39,101 nucleotides of DNA from Betaproteobacteria bacterium HGW-Betaproteobacteria-11 (GTDB lineage Bacteria > Pseudomonadota > Gammaproteobacteria > Burkholderiales > Rhodocyclaceae): assembly GCA_002842395.1 (NCBI GenBank), contig PHCV01000003.1, forward strand, positions 207,421-246,521. Direction: 5' to 3'. The notes below the pieces were generated by a model, which saw only the letters and a list, made by a program, of their open reading frames with translations, had not been told where the DNA came from and made no database searches. Below are positions 18,709 to 25,519 of this stretch, piece after piece; the first letter of the stretch is position 1, and every line of letters begins with the position of its first letter. Made by a program: the position numbers and the translations under genes.

Positions 18709-19647
18709 TCAGTCATTCAACCTGCCCAGCAGCAGGAATTCCAGCAATGCTTTTTGTGTATGCAGCCGGTTCTCCGCTTCGTCCCAGACCACGCTTTGCG
18801 GGCCATCGATGATCTCGGCCGCAACCTCTTCGCCACGATGTGCCGGCAAGCAATGCATGAACAGTGAATCCTTGCGCGCAGCCTGCATCATTTCGCCATC
18901 CACCTGCCAGTCGGCAAAATCGCGCATCCGTTCCTCGTTTTCAGCTTCGAAACCCATCGAGGTCCACACATCGGTGGTCACCAGATCGGCATTGCGCGCC
19001 GCATCCATCGGATCGGAGAACTGCTGGAAATGGCTCGTACCGTACAGACCGGCACGTTCGGCTTCGACTTCATATCCTGGCGGCGTCGAGACATGGACAT
19101 TGAAATCCAGCACCTCGGCTGCCTGCAGCCAGGTGTTGCAGACATTGTTCGAATCTCCGATCCAGGCGACGGTCTTTCCCTGGATCGATCCGCGATACTC
19201 GATGAACGTGAAAATATCGGCCAGAATCTGGCAAGGATGGTATTCATTGGTCAGGCCGTTGATCACCGGAACCCTTGAGTGACGGGCAAAGCGCTCGATG
19301 ATCTCTTGCTCGAAAGTGCGGATCATGACGATATCACTCATGCGCGAGATCACCTGCGCCGCATCTTCCACCGGTTCGCCACGGCCGAGCTGGGAATCCC
19401 GCGTGTTCAGATAAATCGCTGCCCCGCCCAGTTGCTGCATGCCGGCCTCGAAGGAAAGCCGCGTGCGCGTGCTGGCCTTCTCGAAAATCATCACCAGCGT
19501 ACGATCCCGCAGGGGCCAATAGCGTTGGTAAGACTTGAACCGCGCCTTGATGATCCGGCTACGTTCGAACACATGGCCGAGTTCCTCGCGCGTAAGGTCA
19601 TTGAATTGCAAGAAGTGCCTGGGCGACGACCTGGATTCCATGCTCAT
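18709..19647 (-). CDS. argF: ArgF, ornithine carbamoyltransferase
   Basis: Cytosolic enzyme making citrulline from ornithine and carbamoyl phosphate. The 312-residue product shows the carbamoyl-phosphate site EKASTRTR (about 55-62), HPCQILAD, and the ornithine-side motif HCLPAHRGEEV near the C-terminus. Its ATG overlaps the argD stop (ATGA), so argD and argF are translationally coupled; a second Met two codons later could also serve as start. The argD-argF-argG order suggests one arginine operon under the promoter at 20901-20929. Confidence 0.98.
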   Translation of the reverse strand: MSMESRSSPRHFLQFNDLTREELGHVFERSRIIKARFKSYQRYWPLRDRTLVMIFEKASTRTRLSFEAGMQQLGGAAIYLNTRDSQLGRGEPVEDAAQVISRMSDIVMIRTFEQEIIERFARHSRVPVINGLTNEYHPCQILADIFTFIEYRGSIQGKTVAWIGDSNNVCNTWLQAAEVLDFNVHVSTPPGYEVEAERAGLYGTSHFQQFSDPMDAARNADLVTTDVWTSMGFEAENEERMRDFADWQVDGEMMQAARKDSLFMHCLPAHRGEEVAAEIIDGPQSVVWDEAENRLHTQKALLEFLLLGRLND

Positions 19648-20816
19648 TCCTTCAAGAAGTCACGGATGAGAGGTATCAGGCCTGCAACCAGCTCCGCGCC
19701 CTCGGCATCGCTCATCACCAGCGGGGGCAACAAACGGATCACCTTCTCCACGGTCACATTGATCAGCAATCCTGCACCGAGTGCCCTGCTGACCAGAACA
19801 CCACACGGCCGGTCAAGCTCAACGCCGATCATCAGCCCTTCGCCCCGCACTTCGATCACACCCTCGATGTCGGCCAGGCCGGAGCGCAATCCTTCCCTGA
19901 TGGCCTCTCCCAGTTGCATCGCCCGAGTCATGAGCTGATCGGCTTCGATCACGTTCAATGTGGTCAATGCGGCGACGCAGGCCAAAGGATTGCCGCCGAA
20001 AGTGGAGCCGTGGGTTCCTGGTTTGAAAACTCCTGTTGCACGGCCAGCCGCAAGACAGGCCCCGATTGGCACGCCCGAGCCAAGCCCTTTGGCCAGAGTC
20101 ATCACGTCCGGCACAATCCCGGCATGCTGATGTGCGAACCAGGCACCAGTACGCCCCAATCCGCATTGAACTTCATCGACCATCAACAACCAGTTCTTCT
20201 GATCGCAAACTCGCCGCAGGGCACGCATGAATTCGTGGTGAACGATATTGATCCCGCCTTCGCCCTGAATCGGCTCGAAAAGCACGGCAACCACATTCGG
20301 ATTATGCTGCACCAGATGCTCGATGGCCGCCAGGTTGTCGAAAGGAACTCGGGCAAACCCCGAAACCAGCGGCTCGAATCCTGCCTGCACCTTGCGATTT
20401 CCCGTTGCCGACAAGGTGGCCAGCGTACGGCCATGGAATGCGTGCTCCATGACGATGATCATTGGCTGCTCGACACCTTGCTGATGGCCATAGAGGCGAG
20501 CCAGTTTGATCGCTGCTTCATTGGCCTCGCAGCCGGAGTTGCAGAAGAAAACTTCCTCCATCCGTGCAATCCCGGCCAGCCGGTCCGAAGCTTCCTCGGC
20601 TTCACGAATGCGGTAGAGATTCGATGTGTGAATCAAGCGGCCCAACTGCTCGCCAAGAGCCTGCACCAGACGGGGATGATTGTGCCCCAGTGTATTGACC
20701 GCCACCCCGGCCATTCCGTCGAGATAGGATTTTCCCTGTTCATCAAACAGACGGCATCCCTGCCCATGGGTAAAGGCCACGGGCAGCCGCCCATAGGTAT
20801 TCATTAAATGCGGCAT
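19644..20816 (-). CDS. argD: ArgD-type acetylornithine aminotransferase
   Basis: PLP-dependent class III aminotransferase making N-acetylornithine from N-acetylglutamate semialdehyde. From 20816 it has 390 residues. Visible features are NSGCEANEAAIKLAR (93-107), the MVDEVQCGLGRTG block (212-224) that contacts PLP, and Lys243 in TLAKGLGSG, the Schiff-base lysine. The start MPHLMNTYGR at 20816 has GGAG about 9 bases upstream; the in-frame extension to 20870 runs through the leader hairpin and is rejected. It is the first gene of the arg operon. Confidence 0.96.
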   Translation of the reverse strand: MPHLMNTYGRLPVAFTHGQGCRLFDEQGKSYLDGMAGVAVNTLGHNHPRLVQALGEQLGRLIHTSNLYRIREAEEASDRLAGIARMEEVFFCNSGCEANEAAIKLARLYGHQQGVEQPMIIVMEHAFHGRTLATLSATGNRKVQAGFEPLVSGFARVPFDNLAAIEHLVQHNPNVVAVLFEPIQGEGGINIVHHEFMRALRRVCDQKNWLLMVDEVQCGLGRTGAWFAHQHAGIVPDVMTLAKGLGSGVPIGACLAAGRATGVFKPGTHGSTFGGNPLACVAALTTLNVIEADQLMTRAMQLGEAIREGLRSGLADIEGVIEVRGEGLMIGVELDRPCGVLVSRALGAGLLINVTVEKVIRLLPPLVMSDAEGAELVAGLIPLIRDFLKE

Positions 20817-20842
20817 AGCAACGCTCCGCGCAAGGCAATTTA

Positions 20843-20882
20843 CAAAAAACATACGGCGGCCGAAGATCAAAGTGGCCGCCGT
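20843..20882 (-). terminator. Terminator-like hairpin in the argD leader (possible attenuator)
   Basis: On the minus strand a 9-bp perfect stem (ACGGCGGCC at 20874-20882 pairing with GGCCGCCGT at 20853-20861) with a 12-base loop is followed by AT, G and six T (20844-20849). This is a rho-independent terminator shape. It lies between the argD promoter and the argD start, only 27 bases before the ATG, so it would cut the leader short if formed. No leader peptide or alternative antiterminator stem was confirmed. It could instead simply be a stray structure. Confidence 0.55.
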
Positions 20883-20900
20883 GCTTGTAGAAACCGCGCA

Positions 20901-20929
20901 ATACTAAGCGAAAAAACATCATCTGTACA
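20901..20929 (-). promoter_or_regulatory. Predicted sigma-70 promoter for argD-argF-argG
   Basis: On the minus strand, TGTACA (20924-20929) and TAGTAT (20901-20906) are separated by exactly 17 bases. Transcription would start near 20894, giving a leader of about 78 bases that contains the hairpin at 20843-20882. Confidence 0.6.
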
Positions 20930-20968
20930 GGGAAGAGGCGAAACTCCGAGAGGGTGATTTCTGTTCTT

Positions 20969-20977
20969 TGCTACAAT
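20969..20977 (+). promoter_or_regulatory. Extended -10 promoter for the DUF3579 gene
   Basis: TGCTACAAT is an extended -10 (TGn before TACAAT at 20972-20977), 24 bases before the DUF3579 start. No good -35 is seen, as is usual for extended -10 promoters. Confidence 0.5.
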
Positions 20978-21000
20978 CCGCAGGTCAGACGTATTCGCTC

Positions 21001-21297
21001 ATGTCTTTGCACAAAGCTGAAAATTTCATTATCGTCGGGGTTACTTCGGGGGGACAGATGTTCCGCCCGAGTGACTGGGCCGAACGGCTTTGCGGAGTGA
21101 TGTCCGCGTTTGGCAATGGGCGACGCATGGCGTACTCCCCCCATGTCCAGCCGGGCACTCATGAAGGCTGCAAGTGCGTGTTTGTCGACGCGGGCATCCA
21201 TGAAATCGAGCCGATGGCGTATGCCTTCCTGATTAACTTTGCCAAAGACAATCAGTTGAAGGTTGTTCCTTGGTCCCGGATTTCGGCAAATGCTTGA
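21001..21297 (+). CDS. DUF3579 domain protein
   Basis: A 98-residue protein matching the DUF3579 family, found mainly in betaproteobacteria and commonly divergent from argD-argF as here. Function is unknown. Visible family blocks are FIIVGVTSGGQMFRPSDWAERL and YSPHVQPGTHEGCKCVFVD, then HEIEPMAYAFLINFAKDN. The start at 21001 (MSLHKAENF) is preferred to a TTG at 20968 because the predicted -10 box lies at 20972-20977. The conserved position next to arginine genes hints at a link with that pathway. The IS element begins 29 bases after its stop. Confidence 0.85.
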   Translation: MSLHKAENFIIVGVTSGGQMFRPSDWAERLCGVMSAFGNGRRMAYSPHVQPGTHEGCKCVFVDAGIHEIEPMAYAFLINFAKDNQLKVVPWSRISANA

Positions 21298-21323
21298 CCG
21301 CCAACGGCGGATATTCCTCGGAT

Positions 21324-21326
21324 TAA
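21324..21326. repeat. Left target-site duplication of the IS
   Basis: TAA directly before the left end; TAA also follows the right end at 22231-22233. Three bases of TNA form are usual for part of the IS5 family. Confidence 0.6.
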
Positions 21327-22230
21327 GAGCCTATTTCAGTAGAGGGTAATTTTGCCGGTAAAGCTTCCATCACAACGGCGATGGGAGATGACGATGGGAC
21401 TAGTAACGAAAGACGATGGATGGCGTATCAGCGACAAGCTATGGAAGCAGATCGAACCGCTATTGCCGCCACGGAAGGCGCACCCGCTGGGCTGCCACAA
21501 TCCGCGGGTGCCGGATCGGAATGCCATGAACGCCATCCTGTTCGTGCTGCGCACAGGCAGCCAGTGGAACGCATTGGACGCCACCGGCATCTGTTCATGC
21601 GGTTCGGCATACCGGCGCTTTCGCGAATGGACCGATGCCGGGGTGTTCGAAACCCTCTGGCGCACGGAGCTGACCCAGTATGATGGTCTCAAGGGCATCG
21701 ACTGGTCTTGGCTGTCGATGGATGGAGCGATGACGAAAGCACCATTGGCGGGCTCAAAAAAACCGGGCCGAACCCGACGGACCGAGGCAAGCAGAGTGTC
21801 AAGCGCAGCCTGCTGACGGAAGCAGCGGGAATTCCGATTGCCGTCACCATCGACGGTGCCGACCGTCACGACATGAAGTTGGTCGGAAGCATCCTCGACA
21901 ACATCATGGCCGAGCGCCCGGTGCCGACCGCTGCAATGCCCCAAGGCATCCGTCTCGACAAGGGTTATGACTTCGACGAGGTCCGCGACATCATTCGGGA
22001 GCTCGGCTTTACCGCGCACATTCGCGCGCGTGGCGAGGAGGCCAAGGCCATCAAGCAGGGGGCTGGCTTCAAGGCACGTCGTTGGGTGGTGGAACATACT
22101 CACAGCTGGATGAATCGCTTTCGTCGAATTCTCGTTCGTCGGGAGACCCTCCCGGAAACATTTATCGCCATGTTGCATCTCGCCTGCGGCATCATCACCT
22201 GGCGTGCAACCGGCCTACTGGAACAGGGCC
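21327..22230 (+). mobile_element. IS5-family insertion sequence (IS427/IS1031-like), 904 bp
   Basis: The ends are imperfect 16-base inverted repeats: GAGCCTATTTCAGTAG at 21327-21342 and CTACTGGAACAGGGCC at 22215-22230, with 12 of 16 positions complementary. TAA flanks both ends. Inside are two overlapping transposase frames joined at a run of seven A, the arrangement of the IS427 group. The right inverted repeat is part of the transposase coding frame, which has no stop inside the element. It looks recent: the frames are open and the duplication is intact. Confidence 0.85.
21394..21816 (+). CDS. IS5-family transposase, OrfA
   Basis: N-terminal part of the transposase. The start at 21394 (MGLVTKDDGWRISD) has GGGAG 6 bases upstream; a Met two codons earlier is possible. 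The DUF4096-like N-terminal domain is clear (WKQIEPLLPPR, then FVLRTGSQWNAL and YRRFREW), ending with WLSMDGAM, which carries the first Asp of the DDE triad. At 21756-21762 seven A (TCA AAA AAA) form a slippery site; a -1 slip there moves the ribosome into OrfB. Without the slip, translation ends at 21816 after an unrelated tail. Confidence 0.88.
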   Translation: MGLVTKDDGWRISDKLWKQIEPLLPPRKAHPLGCHNPRVPDRNAMNAILFVLRTGSQWNALDATGICSCGSAYRRFREWTDAGVFETLWRTELTQYDGLKGIDWSWLSMDGAMTKAPLAGSKKPGRTRRTEASRVSSAAC

Positions 22231-22721
22231 TAAGCAAATTATTTACGGATAAATTCAAAGATCGACTACTTGCTGGGCTGACCGCTGTGTATGAGCGACA
22301 AGCCGGTTTCCCCGTGCTTGACGAATATCCGTCACGCATTCCGGCGCCGATGGCGCTGGTGTTCGAGGAACGTTTCTGGGTTTGTGTCGATTCGACCCTC
22401 CTGGGCGCGCCGATGCTGGCTTGGGTACGCTTTCAGAACGCCGATCGCAATGCTCTGTCCACCCGTCACCTGTACCGTGCTCCAGTACCATTTCGGCGCC
22501 AGAAAAATCCGCGATCACGCGCTGGCGCTGGCGGTCAGGGAACTGGAGCAACGACTGCAGCCGCGCTAAAAATCGGCGGTGGCGGGACGGTGGCGAACAG
22601 TCCGGTGCGGGCATGTTCGCTCACCGCGCGCGCAGCCGGATGCGTGAGGCGCCGCTCGGCGGAAATCAGGAAGAACCGTTCGCGGATGTCGGCGGTTTCA
22701 CCCAGTTTGACCACGTCGTAA
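21708..22721 (+). CDS. IS5-family transposase, OrfB, reading through into flanking DNA
   Basis: Catalytic C-terminal part of the transposase, expected as an OrfA-OrfB fusion by -1 frameshift at 21756-21762, so the independent start at 21708 is probably not used. It has TIDGADRHDMKL, LDKGYDFDEVRDI, and the late Glu in RWVVEHTHSWMNRFRRI, the DDE pattern of IS5. The element contains no stop in this frame: after ATGLLEQGL the frame passes the right inverted repeat at 22230 and continues to 22721 in host DNA. The true transposase part ends near 22230. The extra 160 or so codons are host sequence, including what looks like the remnant gene at 22234-22569. Confidence 0.75.
   Translation: MAVDGWSDDESTIGGLKKTGPNPTDRGKQSVKRSLLTEAAGIPIAVTIDGADRHDMKLVGSILDNIMAERPVPTAAMPQGIRLDKGYDFDEVRDIIRELGFTAHIRARGEEAKAIKQGAGFKARRWVVEHTHSWMNRFRRILVRRETLPETFIAMLHLACGIITWRATGLLEQGLSKLFTDKFKDRLLAGLTAVYERQAGFPVLDEYPSRIPAPMALVFEERFWVCVDSTLLGAPMLAWVRFQNADRNALSTRHLYRAPVPFRRQKNPRSRAGAGGQGTGATTAAALKIGGGGTVANSPVRACSLTARAAGCVRRRSAEIRKNRSRMSAVSPSLTTS
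22234..22569 (+). pseudogene. 3' remnant of an unidentified gene, cut by the IS and frameshifted
   Basis: In the frame that continues the transposase, the text FKDRLLAGLTAVYERQAGF, then a stretch containing VFEERFWVCVDSTLLGAPM and AWVRFQNADRNALST, looks like a real protein. After about 22460 the protein-like reading moves to the next frame (VLQYHFGARKIRDHALALAV, ELEQRLQPR) and stops at 22569, just before repeat copy 6. So one base seems to have been gained near 22460, and the 5' part is missing or ended at the IS. I do not recognise the family. The last 35 bases overlap the end of the convergent regulator gene. It could also be a chance open stretch in GC-rich DNA. Confidence 0.45.
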
Positions 22722-23482
22722 TGCCCTACGACATCCGGCACGCTCGCCGCTGCCGCCGGAAAGACGCCCGCGCCTGCCTCGCCAAAGGCTTTCATTAGTG
22801 CGCTGTCGTGAAATTCGCCGACAACGCGAACGCGCAAGCCCTGCCGCTCGATCCATCGCGGCAGGGCGTTGTACAGCGCGCTGTCCCGCCCGGGCAGGAG
22901 CAGCGGCGCACCGTCCAGGCAGGCCGGAAACTCCGGCGGCAGTCGCGCAGCCAACCCCGGCGCCGCCATGAAGGCGAGAGACGATTCGCCGAGCGGATGG
23001 CTGTAGCCCCTGATTTCGGTGCCGGGCGGCATCGGACGGTCGGCCAGCACCATGTCGAGGCGGTGAACGGCCAGATCCGCCAGCAAGCGTTCGAGCCGGT
23101 CTTCGTCACAGATCAGGCGCACGGGGTCGGGGAGCGCCAGTACCGGCGCCAGCAGGCGATGGGCGACGAATTTCGGCACGGCATCAGCAATGCCGACGCG
23201 GAAGGTGATGAAACGCTCTTCGGCGCCGTTCTTCAACAGATCTTCCAGTTCGGCGCCGGTCTGAAAGATTTCCTCGGCATACGACAGTGCCAGCCGGCCC
23301 GCGTCGGTAAGTTCGAGACGACGGCCCACGCGGTCAAACAAAGCTACGCCGAGACGCTCCTCGAACTGCGCGATCTGGCCGGAGATCGTTTGCGGAGTCA
23401 GGTGCAGCCGCTCGGCGGCGCGAATGACGCCTCCCGATCGAGCGACCGCGGCGAAGTAATGAAGGTGCTTGAAGTTGAGCAT
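22535..23482 (-). CDS. nhaR: LysR-family regulator, NhaR-like
   Basis: A 315-residue LysR-type transcription factor closest in appearance to NhaR, the Na+-responsive activator of the antiporter NhaA in enterobacteria. The start at 23482 (MLNFKHLHYF) is preceded by GGAG; the longer reading from 23584 is rejected. Residues 1-65 are the helix-turn-helix domain (RAAERLHLTPQTISGQIAQF, FEERLG). The effector domain shows VGIADAVPKFV, LLLPGRDSALYN and VGEFHDSALMKAFGEAGAGVF, which closely resemble NhaR. Compared with NhaR the protein should end near ARTGLFA; about 20 extra residues follow, coded by repeat copy 6 and remnant DNA. It diverges from the stress operon beginning at 23608 and probably controls it. 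Na+ sensing is inferred from the family. Confidence 0.87.
   Translation of the reverse strand: MLNFKHLHYFAAVARSGGVIRAAERLHLTPQTISGQIAQFEERLGVALFDRVGRRLELTDAGRLALSYAEEIFQTGAELEDLLKNGAEERFITFRVGIADAVPKFVAHRLLAPVLALPDPVRLICDEDRLERLLADLAVHRLDMVLADRPMPPGTEIRGYSHPLGESSLAFMAAPGLAARLPPEFPACLDGAPLLLPGRDSALYNALPRWIERQGLRVRVVGEFHDSALMKAFGEAGAGVFPAAAASVPDVVGHYDVVKLGETADIRERFFLISAERRLTHPAARAVSEHARTGLFATVPPPPIFSAAAVVAPVP
22569..22592 (-). repeat. Dispersed repeat copy 6, variant (3' end of the regulator gene)
   Basis: On the minus strand the core reads CGCCACCGCCGATTTT (22569-22584), with GCCACCGTCC before it. It is a diverged copy and codes for VPPPPIF near the C-terminus of the NhaR-like regulator. Confidence 0.45.
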
Positions 23483-23518
23483 GGGGTGCGCTCCGGAGAT
23501 TTTTACTGTTCGTTTAAA

Positions 23519-23558
23519 TCGAATAAAGCGCAAATTATTCTCTGCTTGTCTCGAATAA
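23519..23558. promoter_or_regulatory. Operator candidate between nhaR-like gene and HPF operon
   Basis: The AT-rich divergent gap 23483-23607 holds two direct copies of TCGAATAA (23519-23526 and 23551-23558), and a third GAATAA-type box in inverse (TTATTC at 23535-23540), so 23521-23540 is an inverted repeat and the 8-mers are 32 bases apart. This spacing suits binding of a LysR tetramer. Confidence 0.45.
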
Positions 23559-23607
23559 TCAAATTCCCGACAATTCTCATGCACCCACCTTGCCGGAAGG
23601 AGATGTC

Positions 23608-23961
23608 ATGAACAGCATTCAGATACACGCACAGGATTTCGCTCTGACCGACGGGCTGCGCGAGCGTGTCGCGCGGCGGCTCGCCTATGCCCTTAATCAT
23701 GGCCGAGACATGGTCACACGCATCGTCGTGCGCCTGTCGGATATCAACGGCCCGCGCGGTGGGGTGGATAAGTGTTGCAGCATCGAAGTGAGGCTCAACG
23801 GGGTGCCACCCATCGTTGTCGAGGATGTCCAGGCCGACCTGTATGTCGCCATCGACCGCGCCGTCGAGCGCATCGGGCGCACGCTGGATCGCCGCCTCGC
23901 GCGTCGTCATGTCCTTCCAAGGTTGCGCGAAAATCGCTTTGATCCTGAAACTCAGCCATGA
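23608..23961 (+). CDS. HPF/RaiA-like ribosome-associated stress protein
   Basis: A 117-residue short-type hibernation-factor homologue. Family features are IQIHAQDFALTDGLRERVARRL at the N-terminus, the central VRLSDINGPRGGVDKCCSIEV, and VVVEDVQADLYVAIDRAVERI-like sequence near 75-95. It lacks the long C-terminal dimerisation domain. Such proteins bind the 30S subunit in slow growth and stress and block translation. The ATG at 23608 follows a strong GAAGGAG. It is the first gene of the plus-strand stress operon and the next gene overlaps its stop (ATGA). It resembles the HPF-like proteins found with UspA and CBS genes rather than the rpoN-linked HPF. Confidence 0.88.
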   Translation: MNSIQIHAQDFALTDGLRERVARRLAYALNHGRDMVTRIVVRLSDINGPRGGVDKCCSIEVRLNGVPPIVVEDVQADLYVAIDRAVERIGRTLDRRLARRHVLPRLRENRFDPETQP

Positions 23962-24554
23962 ACGCCCCCACCTTGATCACGAAGTTTGCCGGGGGAATCA
24001 TGCAAATTCGCGGCAGGACGTGGATCGCTCTCGGGCTTGGTCTGCTGACGCTGCTTGCCTTGGCGATCTGGGCCGTTGTCGCGCTCTTCGGGTGGCTGTG
24101 GGGGCAGGGCAAGACGCTCGCCACCGGCACACCGGAAGCGACCCGCGTCATCGTCGAGCAGGTAGATCAAATCATTCCTGGCGCACGCGAGACGCTGGGC
24201 GAGTGGCTGCCGGCGCTTGGATCCGAGCCGCCGCGCGACGTGTCGGGGACCGACATCGGCCCGGTAGCGCGCTTTCCGGGACTTGTACGCGCGCACTGGC
24301 AACGCACGGGAGCGGAAACCACCGTGCGCTACGAGGGCAGTGCCGATTATCACGCCGTGCTGGATCACTATGCCGGGGGCTTCGTCGCCAATGGCTTCGC
24401 ACAAAGCGTGCTCTCGGCCACGCTCGAGGGCGAACGGCACGAGTACCGCAAGGATGCCGAGCGGGTGATTTTGACGCTCGACCGGCTGCCGCAAGGCAGG
24501 ATCCGTGTGACGCTCGCCGCCGTCCCGTCAGCGCCGACTTTTGAGGGGAAATGA
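23958..24554 (+). CDS. Membrane-anchored protein of unknown function (paralogue A)
   Basis: A 198-residue protein I do not recognise. One membrane helix lies at about residues 22-46 (WIALGLGLLTLLALAIWAVV) followed by FGWLWGQGKTLATG and the segment EQVDQIIPGARETLGEWLP; the rest (about 90-195) is a soluble domain. The start overlaps the HPF gene stop (ATGA at 23958); a Met at 24000 with GGGGG upstream is an alternative giving MQIRGRTW. A partly broken paralogue sits at 27810-28194 with the same helix-WLWGQ-EQVIPG layout. The last codons (AAVPSAPTFEGK) are repeat copy 7, so its C-terminus may have been reshaped by the repeat. Confidence 0.8.
   Translation: MNAPTLITKFAGGIMQIRGRTWIALGLGLLTLLALAIWAVVALFGWLWGQGKTLATGTPEATRVIVEQVDQIIPGARETLGEWLPALGSEPPRDVSGTDIGPVARFPGLVRAHWQRTGAETTVRYEGSADYHAVLDHYAGGFVANGFAQSVLSATLEGERHEYRKDAERVILTLDRLPQGRIRVTLAAVPSAPTFEGK
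24519..24542 (+). repeat. Dispersed repeat copy 7 (3' end of paralogue A)
   Basis: Core CGTCAGCGCCGACTTTT at 24526-24542 (one mismatch), preceded by GCCGTCC. It codes for the last residues of the gene, PSAPTF. Confidence 0.65.
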
Positions 24555-25510
24555 TCATGACGCCGGAAACGCAAAAAGCGATTCTCGCCATCGCCATCCA
24601 CGCCGCTTTCGCTGACGGTATCAAGGATGACCGCGAACGGGAAGAACTGCGCGATATCGCTGCCTCCTTCGCCGGGCAGGAAGGCGCCCCCGATCTGGCG
24701 CGCGTCTATCAGGACGTGCTGCTCAAACGCCTGCCGCTGGCGACGGCCGCGGCCATGCTGACGGAGACCGGACAGCGCCAGTTCGCCTACGAGATGGCAT
24801 TGTGTGTCTGCGAGGCGGATGGTCGCCTGGGCGACGCCGAGCGACGCTTTCTTGACGAGTTGAAGCGGCTGCTCGCCTTGCCCATGGCGGAGACCGAACT
24901 GATCGAGGGTGAAATCGATCTGGTCGTCGATCAGACCGCGTTCGTCCCCCCGCCGTTGGCGCCAACCGCCACCGCAGTGCCGACCTCGACCCCCGCCACG
25001 GCCGAACGGGACAAGTCGATTCTCAATTACGCGCTGCTGGCCGGTGCGCTGGAGTTGCTGCCGCAGTCTTGGGCTTCTATGGCGATCATCCCGCTCCAGA
25101 TCAAGATGGTCTACGGTATCGGTCAGGCGCACGGCGTGGCGCTCGACCAAGGCCACATCAAGGAATTCATTGCTGCCGCCGGTGTCGGGCTGACTTCCCA
25201 ATACCTGGAACAGTTCGGCCGCAAGCTGCTCGGCGGCCTGTTCGGCAAGGCGTCGGGCAAACCCTTCGGCAAGGTTGGCGGCGCGGCAACCGGCATGGCC
25301 TTCTCGTTCGCCACCACTTATGCGCTGGGGCAGGTGGCCCGGCGCTATTACGCCGGCGGACGGACGATGAGCACCGGCATGCTGCGCGAGGCCTTCCAGA
25401 GCCTGCTCGGTCCGGCCCAGCAGATCCAGTCGCAGTATCTCCCGCAAATCGAGCAAAAGGCCGCCACGCTCGATGTTGGCCAGGTCATGTCCCTGGTTCG
25501 CGGCGCCTGA
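24551..25510 (+). CDS. TerB-like/DUF697-like two-domain protein
   Basis: A 319-residue protein. Residues about 1-125 look like the TerB helical domain: ILAIAIHAAFADGIKDDRERE and CEADGRLGDAERRFLDELK carry the two acidic turns of that fold. A Pro/Thr/Ala-rich linker (about 132-152) follows. The C-terminal region (about 155-285) resembles DUF697/YcjF-type membrane-interacting domains: ILNYALLAGALELLPQ, Gly-rich GKASGKPFGKVGGAATGMAFSF, then a tail of amphipathic helices. Start ATG 24551 overlaps the previous stop; an ATG two codons later is also possible. TerC is 9 bases downstream. The TerB plus TerC pair is the core of stress systems named for tellurite resistance, possibly acting at the membrane with metals. 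Confidence 0.75.
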   Translation: MIMTPETQKAILAIAIHAAFADGIKDDREREELRDIAASFAGQEGAPDLARVYQDVLLKRLPLATAAAMLTETGQRQFAYEMALCVCEADGRLGDAERRFLDELKRLLALPMAETELIEGEIDLVVDQTAFVPPPLAPTATAVPTSTPATAERDKSILNYALLAGALELLPQSWASMAIIPLQIKMVYGIGQAHGVALDQGHIKEFIAAAGVGLTSQYLEQFGRKLLGGLFGKASGKPFGKVGGAATGMAFSFATTYALGQVARRYYAGGRTMSTGMLREAFQSLLGPAQQIQSQYLPQIEQKAATLDVGQVMSLVRGA

Positions 25511-25519
25511 GGAAACGCA

